Notes: generated by a model from the sequence alone, not told the origin. Counted from the stretch's first letter, positions 37,518 through 46,743 are shown. The stretch: DNA of 64,000 bases from Sulfuricaulis limicola (GCF_002355735.1 NZ_AP014879.1:1178001-1242000), one strand, 5' to 3'. Numbers and translations are program-made.

Positions 37518-38683
37518 CCCACAAGCGAAAAATCTGCATCGTTACCGGCACCCGGGCGGAATACGGGCTGCTTTACTGGCTGATGAAGGAAGTGAGCGCG
37601 GATGCCGATATGCATCTGCAGGTCGTCGCCACCGGTACGCATCTCTCGCCCGAGTTTGGCCTGACCTATCAGCAAATCGAAGCCGACGGTTTCACCATCG
37701 ACGCCAAGGTCGAGATGCTGCTGTCGTCCGATTCTCCCATTGGCATAACCAAGTCCATCGGGCTGGGCGTCATCGGCTTTGCCGATACGCTGCAACGGCT
37801 CCGTCCCGATATCCTGGTGTTACTGGGAGACCGTTTCGAGATTCTGGCGGCAGCCCAGGCGGCGATGGTGGCGAGAGTACCGATCGCCCACATATCCGGT
37901 GGCGAGACAACGGAAGGTGCGTTTGACGAAGCCATCCGTCACGCGGTCACCAAGCTGGCACAATGGCATTTTGTTGCCGCCGAGCCTTATCGGAAACGCG
38001 TGGTGCAAATGGGGGAAGCGCCGGAGCGCGTGTTCAATTCGGGCGCACCCGGACTTGACCATCTTGCCAATCTGTCCTGGCTCGATCGCTCCAGGCTGGA
38101 AAAGGACATGGGAATCACCCTGGGGAAGCCGCTATTTCTGGTTACGTATCACCCTGTTACCCTGAGCGAGGCAAGTCCGGTAGTGGCCATGAATGAATTG
38201 CTGACCGCCCTTGATCAGTTTCCCGAGGCGACCGTGATCTTCACATACCCTAACGCGGACACGGGCGGCCGCATGCTGATCGATCGCATTAATGCCTGGG
38301 CCAGCCTGCATCCAGACAGAGCAAGGGCCTTTGTCTCGCTGGGGCACCAGCACTATCTGAGCCTGATGCGCGAAGCCGATGTAATAATCGGAAATTCCTC
38401 CAGTGGAATCAGTGAAGCGCCGGCGCTCAGGAAAGCAACGGTCAATCTGGGCAATCGGCAGAAGGGCAGACTGAAGGCCACTTCGGTGATCGATGCGATG
38501 GAGACCGCTGCCGATATTACTGATGCCATTAAAAAAGCCCTTTCCGGCGAATTTCGCCGCAACCTTGCCAATACGGTGTCGCTTTACGGCGTTGGAAATG
38601 CCAGTGCCAAAATCAAGGAGATTTTGAAAACGGTTCCACTGCGCGTTCTGAAAAGTTTCTTTGATATCAAACATGAATACTGA
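37514..38683 (+). CDS. legG: Hydrolysing NDP-HexNAc 2-epimerase (NeuC / LegG)
   Basis: A 389-residue NeuC-family enzyme beginning KRKICIVTGTRAEYGLLYWLMKEVSADADMHLQVVATGTHLSPEFGLTYQQIE, with VLGDRFEILAAAQAAMVARVPIAHISGGETTEGAFDEAIRHAVTKLA, GAPGLD, VTYHPVTL, FTYPNADTGGR and the C-terminal GNSSSGISEAPAL. It removes the nucleotide and inverts C2, giving the free 6-deoxy-mannosamine derivative that LegI condenses. GTG start at 37514 overlapping the legC stop. Confidence 0.95.
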   Translation: MTHKRKICIVTGTRAEYGLLYWLMKEVSADADMHLQVVATGTHLSPEFGLTYQQIEADGFTIDAKVEMLLSSDSPIGITKSIGLGVIGFADTLQRLRPDILVLLGDRFEILAAAQAAMVARVPIAHISGGETTEGAFDEAIRHAVTKLAQWHFVAAEPYRKRVVQMGEAPERVFNSGAPGLDHLANLSWLDRSRLEKDMGITLGKPLFLVTYHPVTLSEASPVVAMNELLTALDQFPEATVIFTYPNADTGGRMLIDRINAWASLHPDRARAFVSLGHQHYLSLMREADVIIGNSSSGISEAPALRKATVNLGNRQKGRLKATSVIDAMETAADITDAIKKALSGEFRRNLANTVSLYGVGNASAKIKEILKTVPLRVLKSFFDIKHEY

Positions 38684-39791
38684 TTCGACAACCTTCATCA
38701 TCGCCGAAGCCGGGGTGAATCATAATGGTTCCCTCGACCTGGGAAGGCGCTTGATAGATGTCGCTGTCGCCGCCGGTGCGGATGCCGTGAAGTTTCAAAC
38801 CTTCCGCGCCGAGCAAGTCGCCAGTCGTCACGCCCCCAAGGCCGAGTACCAGGCGCATGCCACCGGCAAGACTGAAACCCAGCTCGAAATGATCCGCAAG
38901 CTCGAGCTCAGCGAGGCAGACCATGCCGCCCTGATCGCCCATGCCGGTTCACGGGGAATTACCTTTCTCTCCACGCCCTTTGACTTGCCCAGCCTGCGAT
39001 TGCTCACGGAACGCTTCGGGATGAAGACCATCAAGATCCCTTCCGGGGAAATCACCAATGCACCTTTCCTGCTCGAGATTGCGCAGGTGGCAACGCGCGT
39101 GATTCTGTCCACCGGTATGAGCACCCTGGCGGAAGTGGAAGCGGCCCTGGAGATGCTGGCCTTCGGTTTCACCCGGCAATCCGGAATGGTTCCCGACCGC
39201 GATGCCATCGCCCGCAGTTTTGCCACCGCCGCCGGTCAGCAGGCATTGCGCGACCGGGTGACCTTGCTGCATTGCACCACGGAATATCCCGCCCCGTACG
39301 CCGAGGTGAACCTGCGAGCCATGGACACACTGGCGGCGGCTTTCGGCCTGCCGGTGGGTTATTCCGATCATACCCCGGGAATACACATCTCCGTGGCAGC
39401 CGTCGCCCGGGGGGCGCGAGTGATAGAAAAACACTTCACGCTGGACAGCAATCTTCCCGGACCTGACCACAAGGCATCACTGGAGCCGGATGAGCTGCGT
39501 CGGCTGGTCAGCGCTATCCGTGATGTGGAGCAGGCCCGGGGCGATGGTATCAAGCGCCCCACGGAATCTGAATGGAAGAATCGCCATGTCGCCCGTAAAA
39601 GCCTGGTGGCAAGCAGAGCGATCAAGAAAGGTGAAGTGTTTACCGCCGGGAATCTTGTCTGCAAGCGCCCGGGGAGCGGGATTTCGCCCATGCAATGGTA
39701 CGCCGTGCTGGGGCGAGTCGCTCCACGCGCGTTCGACGAGGACGAGTTGATTGAACTCGACGGCGGCAACAATGAGTCCAGGCCGGACTGA
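38673..39791 (+). CDS. legI: N-acetylneuraminate / legionaminate synthase family protein
   Basis: A 372-residue NeuB-family aldol-type synthase: FIIAEAGVNHNGSLDLGRRLIDVAVAAGADAVKFQTFRAEQVAS, STPFDLPSLRLLTERFGMKTIKIPSGEITNAPFLLEIA, STGMSTLAEVE, HCTTEYPAPYAEVNLRAM, GYSDHTPGI and EKHFTLD. The C-terminal SAF antifreeze-like domain reads RKSLVASRAIKKGEVFTAGNLVCKRPGSGISP. It condenses PEP with the LegG product to a nine-carbon nonulosonic acid. The ATG at 38673 overlaps the legG tail by 11 bp; an upstream TTG-type start at 38661 is less likely. Confidence 0.94.
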   Translation: MNTDSTTFIIAEAGVNHNGSLDLGRRLIDVAVAAGADAVKFQTFRAEQVASRHAPKAEYQAHATGKTETQLEMIRKLELSEADHAALIAHAGSRGITFLSTPFDLPSLRLLTERFGMKTIKIPSGEITNAPFLLEIAQVATRVILSTGMSTLAEVEAALEMLAFGFTRQSGMVPDRDAIARSFATAAGQQALRDRVTLLHCTTEYPAPYAEVNLRAMDTLAAAFGLPVGYSDHTPGIHISVAAVARGARVIEKHFTLDSNLPGPDHKASLEPDELRRLVSAIRDVEQARGDGIKRPTESEWKNRHVARKSLVASRAIKKGEVFTAGNLVCKRPGSGISPMQWYAVLGRVAPRAFDEDELIELDGGNNESRPD

Positions 39792-39797
39792 CGGGGC

Positions 39798-40550
39798 ATG
39801 ATTAAAATACCTGACACGGAAGATTCATCCGGCATGACCGGGCCGCCGCTTGTATTTGAGGCTCGGGCCCTCGATTTATCCCGGTTGCCTCGCATTGATT
39901 CACATTTGCATACCTCGTGGACGGACGGCAAGGCAACCGTGGCCGAAACCTATCAGCGCGCCGTTGAACTTGGTCTGGAGGTGATTCTCTACAGTGAGCA
40001 CAGCCGGAAGACGAGCACGGACTGGTTTTCCCGGTTTGCCGAAGAGGTGCGGTCTTTGCCGGCTGCGCCATGCCGGGCGTATGTAGGTACCGAGGTGAAG
40101 ATTGAGTCGCTTGATGGCGAGATCGATACCATCCCGGCAATCAGCGATCTGTGCGATTTCATCATGGCCAGCGTGCATCGCTTCCCCGATGGTCGCGGCG
40201 GTGCCATCCCTTTTGGCGAGGTCAATCCCGACGAGGCGGTTGACAGGGAATTCGCCCTGTCGTGGGCGGCGCTGGAAAATCCCAAAATCGATATTCTTGG
40301 TCATATGTTCGGGATGAGTTACCGGCGATACAAGGTCACGCCTCCCGATGAGAAAATCCGCGCCCTGATTGCGCGCGCGGCTGAATACGGGGTCGCGGTC
40401 GAGGTGAATTCCCATTATCACCCAAACCCATTCCAGTACATCGAATGGTGCAGAGAGTATGACGCCCGTATCACATTCGGTTCCAATGCCCACAGCCTGG
40501 AGAAGATCGGAGAAATCATGCGGCAATTGGGCGCGGAGCGCGCAAGATGA
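39798..40550 (+). CDS. PHP-domain metal-dependent hydrolase of unknown substrate
   Basis: A 250-residue PHP-fold protein. Metal-site residues are visible in order: H36 and H38 (RIDSHLHTSWTDG), H68 (YSEHSRKT), E99 (YVGTEVKIE), H127 (ASVHRFPDG), H169 (LGHMFG) and H232 (FGSNAHS). The usual Asp before the last His (SDAH) is Asn here. PHP proteins hydrolyse phosphate esters or related bonds; no substrate can be read from the sequence. It sits between legI and an ATP-grasp gene and overlaps the latter as ATGA, so it probably acts on a pathway intermediate or dephosphorylates the nonulosonate. Confidence 0.85.
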   Translation: MIKIPDTEDSSGMTGPPLVFEARALDLSRLPRIDSHLHTSWTDGKATVAETYQRAVELGLEVILYSEHSRKTSTDWFSRFAEEVRSLPAAPCRAYVGTEVKIESLDGEIDTIPAISDLCDFIMASVHRFPDGRGGAIPFGEVNPDEAVDREFALSWAALENPKIDILGHMFGMSYRRYKVTPPDEKIRALIARAAEYGVAVEVNSHYHPNPFQYIEWCREYDARITFGSNAHSLEKIGEIMRQLGAERAR

Positions 40551-41590
40551 GGCGGCACTGCCGTGTTCTGGTGACGGGCGCAGGAAGCGGTGTCGGCCAG
40601 GGCATCATAAAGGCTTTGCGTATTTCCAGGCTGCCTTTGACGATCATCAGTGGCGACATCGCGCCGATGAACGCGGCCTTGTACCGGGCTGATGAGGCGA
40701 TTCTCCTGCCCAAGGTTGAATCGCCGGGCGCGCTGGAAACCATCGTTGGCATCCTGTCGCTGCATCGCATCGATGTCGTCATGGTCGGGTCAGAGTTCGA
40801 TTTGAATTTCTTTTCAGAAAACAGGGATCTGCTCCTGACTCGTGCCGGCACGCTGGTGATTGCCGCATCCTTCGAGACCGTACGCATAGCGGAAGACAAA
40901 TGGCTTACCGCGGAATTTCTTCGTCAACATGGATTACCATATGCCGAGTCATGCCTCCCTGGCGGGCTTGACGAAGCCGTCAGGCTTGCCGAGAGCTGGG
41001 GTTATCCGGTGGTGCTCAAGACCCGGCGTGGCACGTCTTCCCGCCACGTGCATATTCTTCAGAATTCCCTGATGCTGGAAAAATACTGGGACGGGACCCC
41101 AGAACCCATGCTCCAGCGAGTCGTGGACGTTCCTGTTTCGGAGCTGGGCAACGAATATACCTGCAGTGTGTTCAAAACAGCCAATGGCTCCTTGCTTGGC
41201 CCGTTCACGGCACGGCGGACACTGCGTGGCGGGACATCGTGGCACGTGGAAGTTGATCGTTTTGAATTTCTCGACGATCTGCTGCTTGCCATCGGAAGGC
41301 TTCTTGATTTCTCCGGTTCCCTGAATATCCAGCTGATGGTTGGGCCGGCCGGCCCGGTTCCTTTCGAGCTGAATGCGCGCTTTTCAGGCACAACCGCGAT
41401 CCGGGCCCAATTCGGATTCAATGAACCGGCGATGTCGTTGAAGGCGTTTTTTTACGGCGAAGAGCTGGATCCGCCGCAAATACGCCGCGGCATGGCCATG
41501 AGGTATAACGAGGAAGTTTTCATCGATGACGTAAGCGCGGGAGATCTCACGCCGGGCACTCATAAGGGGTATGTCAACTCGTGGTTTTGA
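40547..41590 (+). CDS. ATP-grasp domain protein (putative carboxylate-amine/thiol ligase)
   Basis: The 347-residue protein starts with a Rossmann-like pre-ATP-grasp domain (CRVLVTGAGSGVGQGIIKALRISRLPLTIISGDI). It continues with the ATP-binding core (EDKWLTAEFLRQHGLPYAES, YPVVLKTRRGTSSRHVHIL, MLQRVVDVPVSELGNEYTCSVFKT) and the metal-binding PFELNARFSGTTAIRAQFGFNEP. Such ligases activate a carboxylate as acyl phosphate and couple it to an amine. In this locus the obvious carboxylates are nonulosonic or uronic acids, suggesting an amide or amino-acid decoration; that is inference. It overlaps the PHP gene by 4 bp and the next epimerase by 10 bp. Confidence 0.85.
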   Translation: MRRHCRVLVTGAGSGVGQGIIKALRISRLPLTIISGDIAPMNAALYRADEAILLPKVESPGALETIVGILSLHRIDVVMVGSEFDLNFFSENRDLLLTRAGTLVIAASFETVRIAEDKWLTAEFLRQHGLPYAESCLPGGLDEAVRLAESWGYPVVLKTRRGTSSRHVHILQNSLMLEKYWDGTPEPMLQRVVDVPVSELGNEYTCSVFKTANGSLLGPFTARRTLRGGTSWHVEVDRFEFLDDLLLAIGRLLDFSGSLNIQLMVGPAGPVPFELNARFSGTTAIRAQFGFNEPAMSLKAFFYGEELDPPQIRRGMAMRYNEEVFIDDVSAGDLTPGTHKGYVNSWF

Positions 41591-42504
41591 GCGCCGTTGC
41601 CCTGACCGGTGCGACTGGAATGCTGGGCCGCCATGTCGTATCCGCGCTTGAATCGCAGGGCATCCGGGTGTTGTCGTGCGCGCGCGTCGCGCGACAGGGG
41701 AAAGATTCTGCCGACCGCAGGATCTGGGATCTTGGCCAGTGGCGGTCCATGGATGAAATGGACGCCCTGTTTGAAGGGGCGCAGGCCATTGTTCATGCGG
41801 GAGCAATGGTCCCCGGCAATTCCAAGCTGCCGGGCGAAGCAGAGCTATTCGACGTCAACGTCAGGGCATGCCTGAATCTGGGAGAATGGGCGCTGGCTCG
41901 TTCCGTGCCGGTTGTTCATGTATCGGGCGCCATTGTCTACGCCGAACAAGACCGCGAAAATATCGATGAGTCGGCGCCGACAGGCTATACGGGCTTCGGC
42001 GGATTTTACGGCCTGACAAAAGTCCTTGCCGAGGATATTTTTCAGCGCTTGCAGCAACGAGGACTGCAAGCGGCCGTTCTGCGACCATCCTCGATTTATG
42101 GAGCCGGGCTTTCTCCGACGAAGATGTTGAGAAAATTTCTCGCGACGGCTGCAGCCGGCGGCACTATTGAACTGGTACCGCCCATTGAGGATAGAATCGA
42201 CCTGATTCATGCCGCTGATGTGGCCGCCGCCGTTGCAGCCGTGCTGAAGACAGGCGCGTGGACTACCTTCAATCTTGCTTCCGGACATCCCTCGACAGTC
42301 CGGGAGATCGCCGATGCCTGCCTGGCAGTAACCGGGAAAGGAGACATACAAGTCCGGGGCGACGTGAAGAATGCGAGAACACCCGGTGTTCGTTTTTCGC
42401 TGAATTGTGAACGTGCGAATCGGGCGCTGGGCTGGTCACCCGGGGTCAGCCTTCACCAGGGCATGGCAGCGTTGTTTGAAAACAGAGTGCTGACGCCGGG
42501 ATAG
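41581..42504 (+). CDS. NAD-dependent epimerase/dehydratase family protein
   Basis: The 307-residue extended SDR begins LSAVALTGATGMLGRHVVSALESQGIRVLSCARVAR, with VHAGAMVPGNSKLPGEAELFDVNVRACLNLGEWAL, catalytic HVSGAIVYAEQDRENIDESAPTGYTGFGGFYGLTKVLAEDIF, and RPSSIYGAGL. The Ser-Tyr-Lys triad is present (S in VSG, Y in FYGLTK). No substrate-specific signature is recognised. GTG start at 41581, inside the ATP-grasp gene. The PHP, ATP-grasp and this gene form a tightly overlapped trio. Confidence 0.85.
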   Translation: MVLSAVALTGATGMLGRHVVSALESQGIRVLSCARVARQGKDSADRRIWDLGQWRSMDEMDALFEGAQAIVHAGAMVPGNSKLPGEAELFDVNVRACLNLGEWALARSVPVVHVSGAIVYAEQDRENIDESAPTGYTGFGGFYGLTKVLAEDIFQRLQQRGLQAAVLRPSSIYGAGLSPTKMLRKFLATAAAGGTIELVPPIEDRIDLIHAADVAAAVAAVLKTGAWTTFNLASGHPSTVREIADACLAVTGKGDIQVRGDVKNARTPGVRFSLNCERANRALGWSPGVSLHQGMAALFENRVLTPG

Positions 42505-42628
42505 CCCTTGCCCGAATCTTGTTGTTTGCATGGGACCGTCATTTTCCACTCCGGTGGATTGAATTACGACTTCTTCGCGGTTCACGGCTGTGTTTAAGGA
42601 ATTCTGACTTGAGATAAGGACTTTAATC

Positions 42629-43684
42629 TTGATTCCCCACTGGAAAGATATTGTTGTTTCTCCGGACGCACCCCTGGAAGAGGCTATTTCGCGGATCGAT
42701 GCCTCCGGCATTCAAGTCGCGCTGGTGCTTTCTGCCGATGGACGCCTGGAAGGAATGCTTACCGATGGCGACATCCGGCGCGCCATACTGCGCGGTCAGA
42801 ACCTCCGGACACCGACAAAAGAGGTAATGAATCCCAAACCCACGGCGGTGCTGGCCCTGACACCCCGGGAAGAAATGCTGGCCTTGATGCGCCGTCAGGT
42901 TTTTCACCACCTTCCCTTGATCGACGAGAGCGGCAGGGTTGTGGGTTTGGCGACCCTGGATGAATTCATCGGGGCCGTGGAGCGCCCCAACTGGGTGGTG
43001 CTGATGGCCGGTGGCCTGGGGACACGACTGCATCCGCTGACTGAAGATTGTCCCAAACCATTACTGTCTGTCGGGGGCAAGCCGATTCTTGAAACCATTC
43101 TCCAGAGTTTTGCCGAGCAGGGTTTCAAACATATCTTCCTTTCCGTGAATTACAAGGCAGAGATGATCCGGAATTATTTTGGCACAGGGGAAAAGTGGGG
43201 GGTGCAAGTCCATTATCTTCACGAAGGCAGCCGTCTGGGCACGGCAGGCGCGCTGTCACTTTTGCCTCAGGCGCCCACGACGCCGCTGATCGTGATGAAC
43301 GGTGATTTGCTGACGCGCGCGAACTTCGACGGGCTGTTGAAATTCCACGCCGAGCATGGCGCGGCCGCGACCATGGCGGTGCGTGAATACGATTTTCAGG
43401 TGCCGTATGGCGTGGTCAATCTCGATAAACACCGGATCACGAGTATCGAGGAGAAGCCGGTGCACCGTTTCTTCGTCAATGCCGGCATCTACGTGCTGTC
43501 ACCCGATGTGCTCGGCCGCCTTCCGGCAAAAAGTTTCTTTGATATGCCCACACTGTTTGAGCAGTTGATCGGCGCCAGGGAAACGACCGTCGCGTATCCG
43601 CTGCGGGAATACTGGCTGGACGTCGGCAGACTGGAGGAATACGAGCGGGCCCAGAGAGAGTGGAGCGGGGGAGACAATGATTGA
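42629..43684 (+). CDS. ptmE: CBS-domain nucleotidyltransferase, PtmE-like
   Basis: The 351-residue protein has two N-terminal CBS motifs (about 1-115: PLEEAISRIDASGIQVALVLSADGRLEGMLTDGDIRRAIL; FHHLPLIDESGRVVGLATLDEF). A sugar-phosphate nucleotidyltransferase follows (VVLMAGGLGTRLHPLTEDCPKPLLSVGGKPILETIL, NGDLLTRANF, IEEKPVHRFFVNAGIYVL, YPLREYWLDVGRLEEYERA). This architecture is that of Campylobacter PtmE, the glucosamine-1-phosphate guanylyltransferase of the GDP-linked legionaminic route. The TTG start at 42629 is supported by AAGGA ending 8 nt before it. The 124-bp gap upstream is the largest in this part of the operon. Confidence 0.87.
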   Translation: MIPHWKDIVVSPDAPLEEAISRIDASGIQVALVLSADGRLEGMLTDGDIRRAILRGQNLRTPTKEVMNPKPTAVLALTPREEMLALMRRQVFHHLPLIDESGRVVGLATLDEFIGAVERPNWVVLMAGGLGTRLHPLTEDCPKPLLSVGGKPILETILQSFAEQGFKHIFLSVNYKAEMIRNYFGTGEKWGVQVHYLHEGSRLGTAGALSLLPQAPTTPLIVMNGDLLTRANFDGLLKFHAEHGAAATMAVREYDFQVPYGVVNLDKHRITSIEEKPVHRFFVNAGIYVLSPDVLGRLPAKSFFDMPTLFEQLIGARETTVAYPLREYWLDVGRLEEYERAQREWSGGDND

Positions 43685-44393
43685 CGGCAGGCGCGTGCTC
43701 GGATTGATCCCGGCGCGAGGCGGAAGCAAGGGGCTGCCTGGAAAAAATATCCGTCCGTTATGCGGGAAACCTCTCATCGCGTGGACGATCGAGAAGGCGT
43801 TGAAATCCAGATACCTGGACAAGGTCCTGGTCAGCACGGACAGCCCTGAAATAGCCGCCATCGCGACAGGCAGCGGGGCATCCGCGCCTTTTCTGAGGCC
43901 CGCTGAATTGGCGACGGACACCGCGCCGACGCTCGACGTGGTCAAGCATGCACTTTCATACTGTCGCGAGCAGGAAAATCGTGAGTATGACTACGTGGTA
44001 TTGCTTGAACCCACCTCGCCGTTGCGCGAAGACGACGACATAGACAACATGCTTTCCCGGCTTCATGCAAAGGCTGATGAGTTCGATGCGATCGTGAGCG
44101 TCGGTGAGGTCAATGAGCATCCGTCGATCATGAAGCGGCTGGTCGACGGCCGGATTCAGCCTTTTTATCCTGAAATCAGCCGGACCACGCGCCGCCAGGA
44201 CAATGCCCCGGCCTACTTTCCCTATGGCGTGGCTTACATAGTCAAAACGAACATACTTTTGGCGGAAGGAACTTTCTATCCCGAACGTTGTACCTACTAT
44301 TGCCTTCGTCGCTACCAGAATTACGAAATTGACGGGATTTACGATTTCCTTTGCGTGGAGAATATAATGAGATACGAATGGAGTCTGCGATGA
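43677..44393 (+). CDS. legF: CMP-nonulosonate cytidylyltransferase (LegF / NeuA family)
   Basis: A 238-residue acylneuraminate cytidylyltransferase: RVLGLIPARGGSKGLPGKNIRPLCGKPLIAWTIEKAL, STDSPEIAAIATGSGASAPFLRPAELATDTAPTLDVVKHAL, VVLLEPTSPLREDDDIDNML. It activates the LegI product with CTP. It overlaps ptmE by 8 bp and ends inside the start of the next gene (ATGA). With legB, C, G and I this completes the recognisable nonulosonate core. Confidence 0.94.
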   Translation: MIDGRRVLGLIPARGGSKGLPGKNIRPLCGKPLIAWTIEKALKSRYLDKVLVSTDSPEIAAIATGSGASAPFLRPAELATDTAPTLDVVKHALSYCREQENREYDYVVLLEPTSPLREDDDIDNMLSRLHAKADEFDAIVSVGEVNEHPSIMKRLVDGRIQPFYPEISRTTRRQDNAPAYFPYGVAYIVKTNILLAEGTFYPERCTYYCLRRYQNYEIDGIYDFLCVENIMRYEWSLR

Positions 44394-45391
44394 AGTTTCT
44401 GATCGTCGGTCTGGGATCCATGGGAAAGCGCCGGGTGCGCAACCTTCGGGCTTTGGGCCGGACGGAGATCGCCGGCTTCGACCAGCGCGCCGATCGCCGG
44501 AATGAGGTGATTGCCAAGTATGGCATCCCGGTTTACGACAGTTTCGAGGAAGCTGTCGCCGGTCATAAACCGGACGCGCTGATTATCTCTACCGGGCCAA
44601 AACACCACATGGATTATGCGTGGGATGCGTGTGATCGCGGCCTTCCCTGCTTTATCGAAGCCTCGGTGGTTGAAGCAGATCGCATCCTGGGCCTGCATAA
44701 CCGCATCCAGAACACCGGTATCATCATGGCGCCGTCTTGCACGATGCGCTATTCCGATGGGCCGCGTCATATCAAGAAACTTATCGCCGCCGGAGTCATT
44801 GGCAGACCGCTCAATCTCAATTATCTGACAGGTCAGTATCTGCCGGATTGGCACCCGTGGGAAAACATCGGAGATTTCTACGTGTCTGACCGCGAAACCG
44901 GCGGCTGCCGGGAGATCGTCCCATTTGAGCTCACTTGGATAAACGACGTATTCGGCGACCCCGAGCCTTTGGCCTGCGTGAAAAGCAAGCTCACTGACAT
45001 GAACGCCGATATCGACGACGTTTATCACTGCCTGTTGCGCTATCCGGGCGGCCTGCTGGCCAATTTGACTGTCGAGGTGATATCGCGCCCCAAGGCCACG
45101 CGCGAATTGCGCGTGCTCGGCAGCATGGGGGAACTGGTGTTCAGCGCGGACGAGAATTGCGTGCGGTATATTCGCGTCGGGGATGATCAATGGACACGTT
45201 TTGATCTTTCCGGCGGCACCGTGGAGACGGGCTATATCAATCCGGAAGAGCCTTATATTGCCGAGATGGCAGATTTCGTGTCGGCCCTTGAAAAGCGCGA
45301 TCCGTCAATTTTCCCCAACACCCTGAAAGATGATTGGCGGGTATTACAGAACCTGTATCGTCTGGAACAGTTGAGCGAGCACATTGCATGA
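44390..45391 (+). CDS. Gfo/Idh/MocA-family oxidoreductase
   Basis: The 333-residue protein starts MKFLIVGLGSMGKRRVRNLRALGRTEIAGFDQRADRR, an NAD(P)-binding Rossmann fold, and includes DALIISTGPKHHMDYAWDACDRGLPCFIEASVVE. In this family the usual EKP lysine motif reads EAS here (FIEASV), so the catalytic lysine of the classical motif appears replaced. A typical C-terminal alpha/beta domain follows (GVIGRPLNLNYLTGQYLPDWHPWE, GGCREIVPFELTWINDVFG). It stands between legF and an aminotransferase, next to genes resembling those for amino-sugar precursor formation in Campylobacter ptm loci. The exact reaction is not assigned. Confidence 0.87.
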   Translation: MKFLIVGLGSMGKRRVRNLRALGRTEIAGFDQRADRRNEVIAKYGIPVYDSFEEAVAGHKPDALIISTGPKHHMDYAWDACDRGLPCFIEASVVEADRILGLHNRIQNTGIIMAPSCTMRYSDGPRHIKKLIAAGVIGRPLNLNYLTGQYLPDWHPWENIGDFYVSDRETGGCREIVPFELTWINDVFGDPEPLACVKSKLTDMNADIDDVYHCLLRYPGGLLANLTVEVISRPKATRELRVLGSMGELVFSADENCVRYIRVGDDQWTRFDLSGGTVETGYINPEEPYIAEMADFVSALEKRDPSIFPNTLKDDWRVLQNLYRLEQLSEHIA

Positions 45392-46743
45392 ATAACCAGG
45401 AACGTCTGTTACGAGTCATACCCGGTGGCGCACACACATACTCTCGCGGGTTCGACCAGTTTCCCTCCAACGCGCCCCAAATCCTCGAGCGGGGTGAGGG
45501 CGCCTATGTCTGGGATCCGGAAGGAAACAAGTATCTTGACTATGGCATGGCTTTGCGGGCGGTTACCCTCGGTTATGCCTATCCTTCGGTGGTCGAAGCC
45601 GCCTACAGGGAGATCCTCAAGGGGAATAACCTGACCCGGGCATCCACGACCGAGCTGCGGGCCGCGGAACTCATCGTCGATCTGATTCCTTCGGCCGACA
45701 TGGTCAAGTTTGCCAAAAACGGTTCGAATGTCACCACGGGCGCCGCCAAGGTGGCGCGCGCCTACACCGGCCGGCGTTATATCTGCATCCCGCGACAGCA
45801 TCCGTTTTTTTCCTTTGACGACTGGTTCATCGGCACAACGGCCCTCACGCGAGGAATACCTTCAGACCACGCCGCATCAACCCTGGTTTTTGATTACGGA
45901 AACATCGCTTCTCTGGAAAAGCTTTTTAACGAGCATCCGGGTCAGATCGCCGGTGTCATGCTCGAACCCGCGACTACGCTGCTACCGTGCCCGGCGGCGT
46001 GTCAGCACAAGCTGTCGTATGAAAACCCCTGCCATCAATGTCGGCATAACGGATCGAACTTTTTGCATGCCGTTCAGGGTTTGTGCCGCGCCAATGGCGC
46101 CTTGTTCATACTGGACGAGATGATTACCGGCTTCCGCTGGCACCTCCAGGGCGCTCAAGTCTATTTTGGCGTTGAGCCGGATCTCAGCACATTCGGCAAG
46201 GGCATGGCGAACGGCTTTTCCGTGGCGGCACTGGTCGGTCGCCGCGAAATCATGGAAGTCGGATCCATCAGCCAGCCGGGCGCGGAGCGCACCTTTTTGC
46301 TGTCCACCACCCACGGCGGCGAGATGTCCGGACTTGGAGCCTTTATTGAAACAGTGAAGGTGTACCGTGAACGGGATGTGTGCCGGCACCTTTGGCATTA
46401 CGGTGAAAAACTGCGCGAAGGCCTGTTAAGCGCGGCGAAAGACTGCGGTTTGCAGAATCATTTCAGTCTGGACGGCGCGCCCGTTCTGATGAATTACGTG
46501 ACACGCGATGCCAATGGCGCGGTTTCCATGGAGTTTCGCACATTGTTCAGCCAGGAAATGGTGCGTCGCGGGGTGCTGATGCCGTGGATCACTCTCAGCC
46601 TGGCTCATGGCGACCATGAATTGGATCTCACTCTCCAGGCGGCGCGAGGTGCGTTCTCGGTCTATGCCAAGGCATTGACTGACGGTATCGGGAAATATCT
46701 TGAGGGTCCCGCCGTGAAGCCGGTATTCCGTAGATTCAATTGA
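45388..46743 (+). CDS. Class III PLP aminotransferase (glutamate-1-semialdehyde aminomutase-like) with cysteine cluster
   Basis: The 451-residue protein has the family pattern RVIPGGAHTYSRG, VWDPEGNKYLDYGMALRAVTLGYAYPSV, KNGSNVTTGAAKVARAYTGR, ILDEMITGFRW, the PLP lysine K271 in LSTFGKGMANGFSVAALVG and TTHGGEMSGLGAF. Unusually, the segment at 201-218 carries four cysteines (C201, C205, C215, C218, in PCPAACQ and PCHQCRH), which looks like an added metal-binding or redox loop. In this locus it probably transaminates a sugar rather than making aminolevulinate. Start overlaps the previous stop as ATGA. Confidence 0.88.
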   Translation: MNNQERLLRVIPGGAHTYSRGFDQFPSNAPQILERGEGAYVWDPEGNKYLDYGMALRAVTLGYAYPSVVEAAYREILKGNNLTRASTTELRAAELIVDLIPSADMVKFAKNGSNVTTGAAKVARAYTGRRYICIPRQHPFFSFDDWFIGTTALTRGIPSDHAASTLVFDYGNIASLEKLFNEHPGQIAGVMLEPATTLLPCPAACQHKLSYENPCHQCRHNGSNFLHAVQGLCRANGALFILDEMITGFRWHLQGAQVYFGVEPDLSTFGKGMANGFSVAALVGRREIMEVGSISQPGAERTFLLSTTHGGEMSGLGAFIETVKVYRERDVCRHLWHYGEKLREGLLSAAKDCGLQNHFSLDGAPVLMNYVTRDANGAVSMEFRTLFSQEMVRRGVLMPWITLSLAHGDHELDLTLQAARGAFSVYAKALTDGIGKYLEGPAVKPVFRRFN

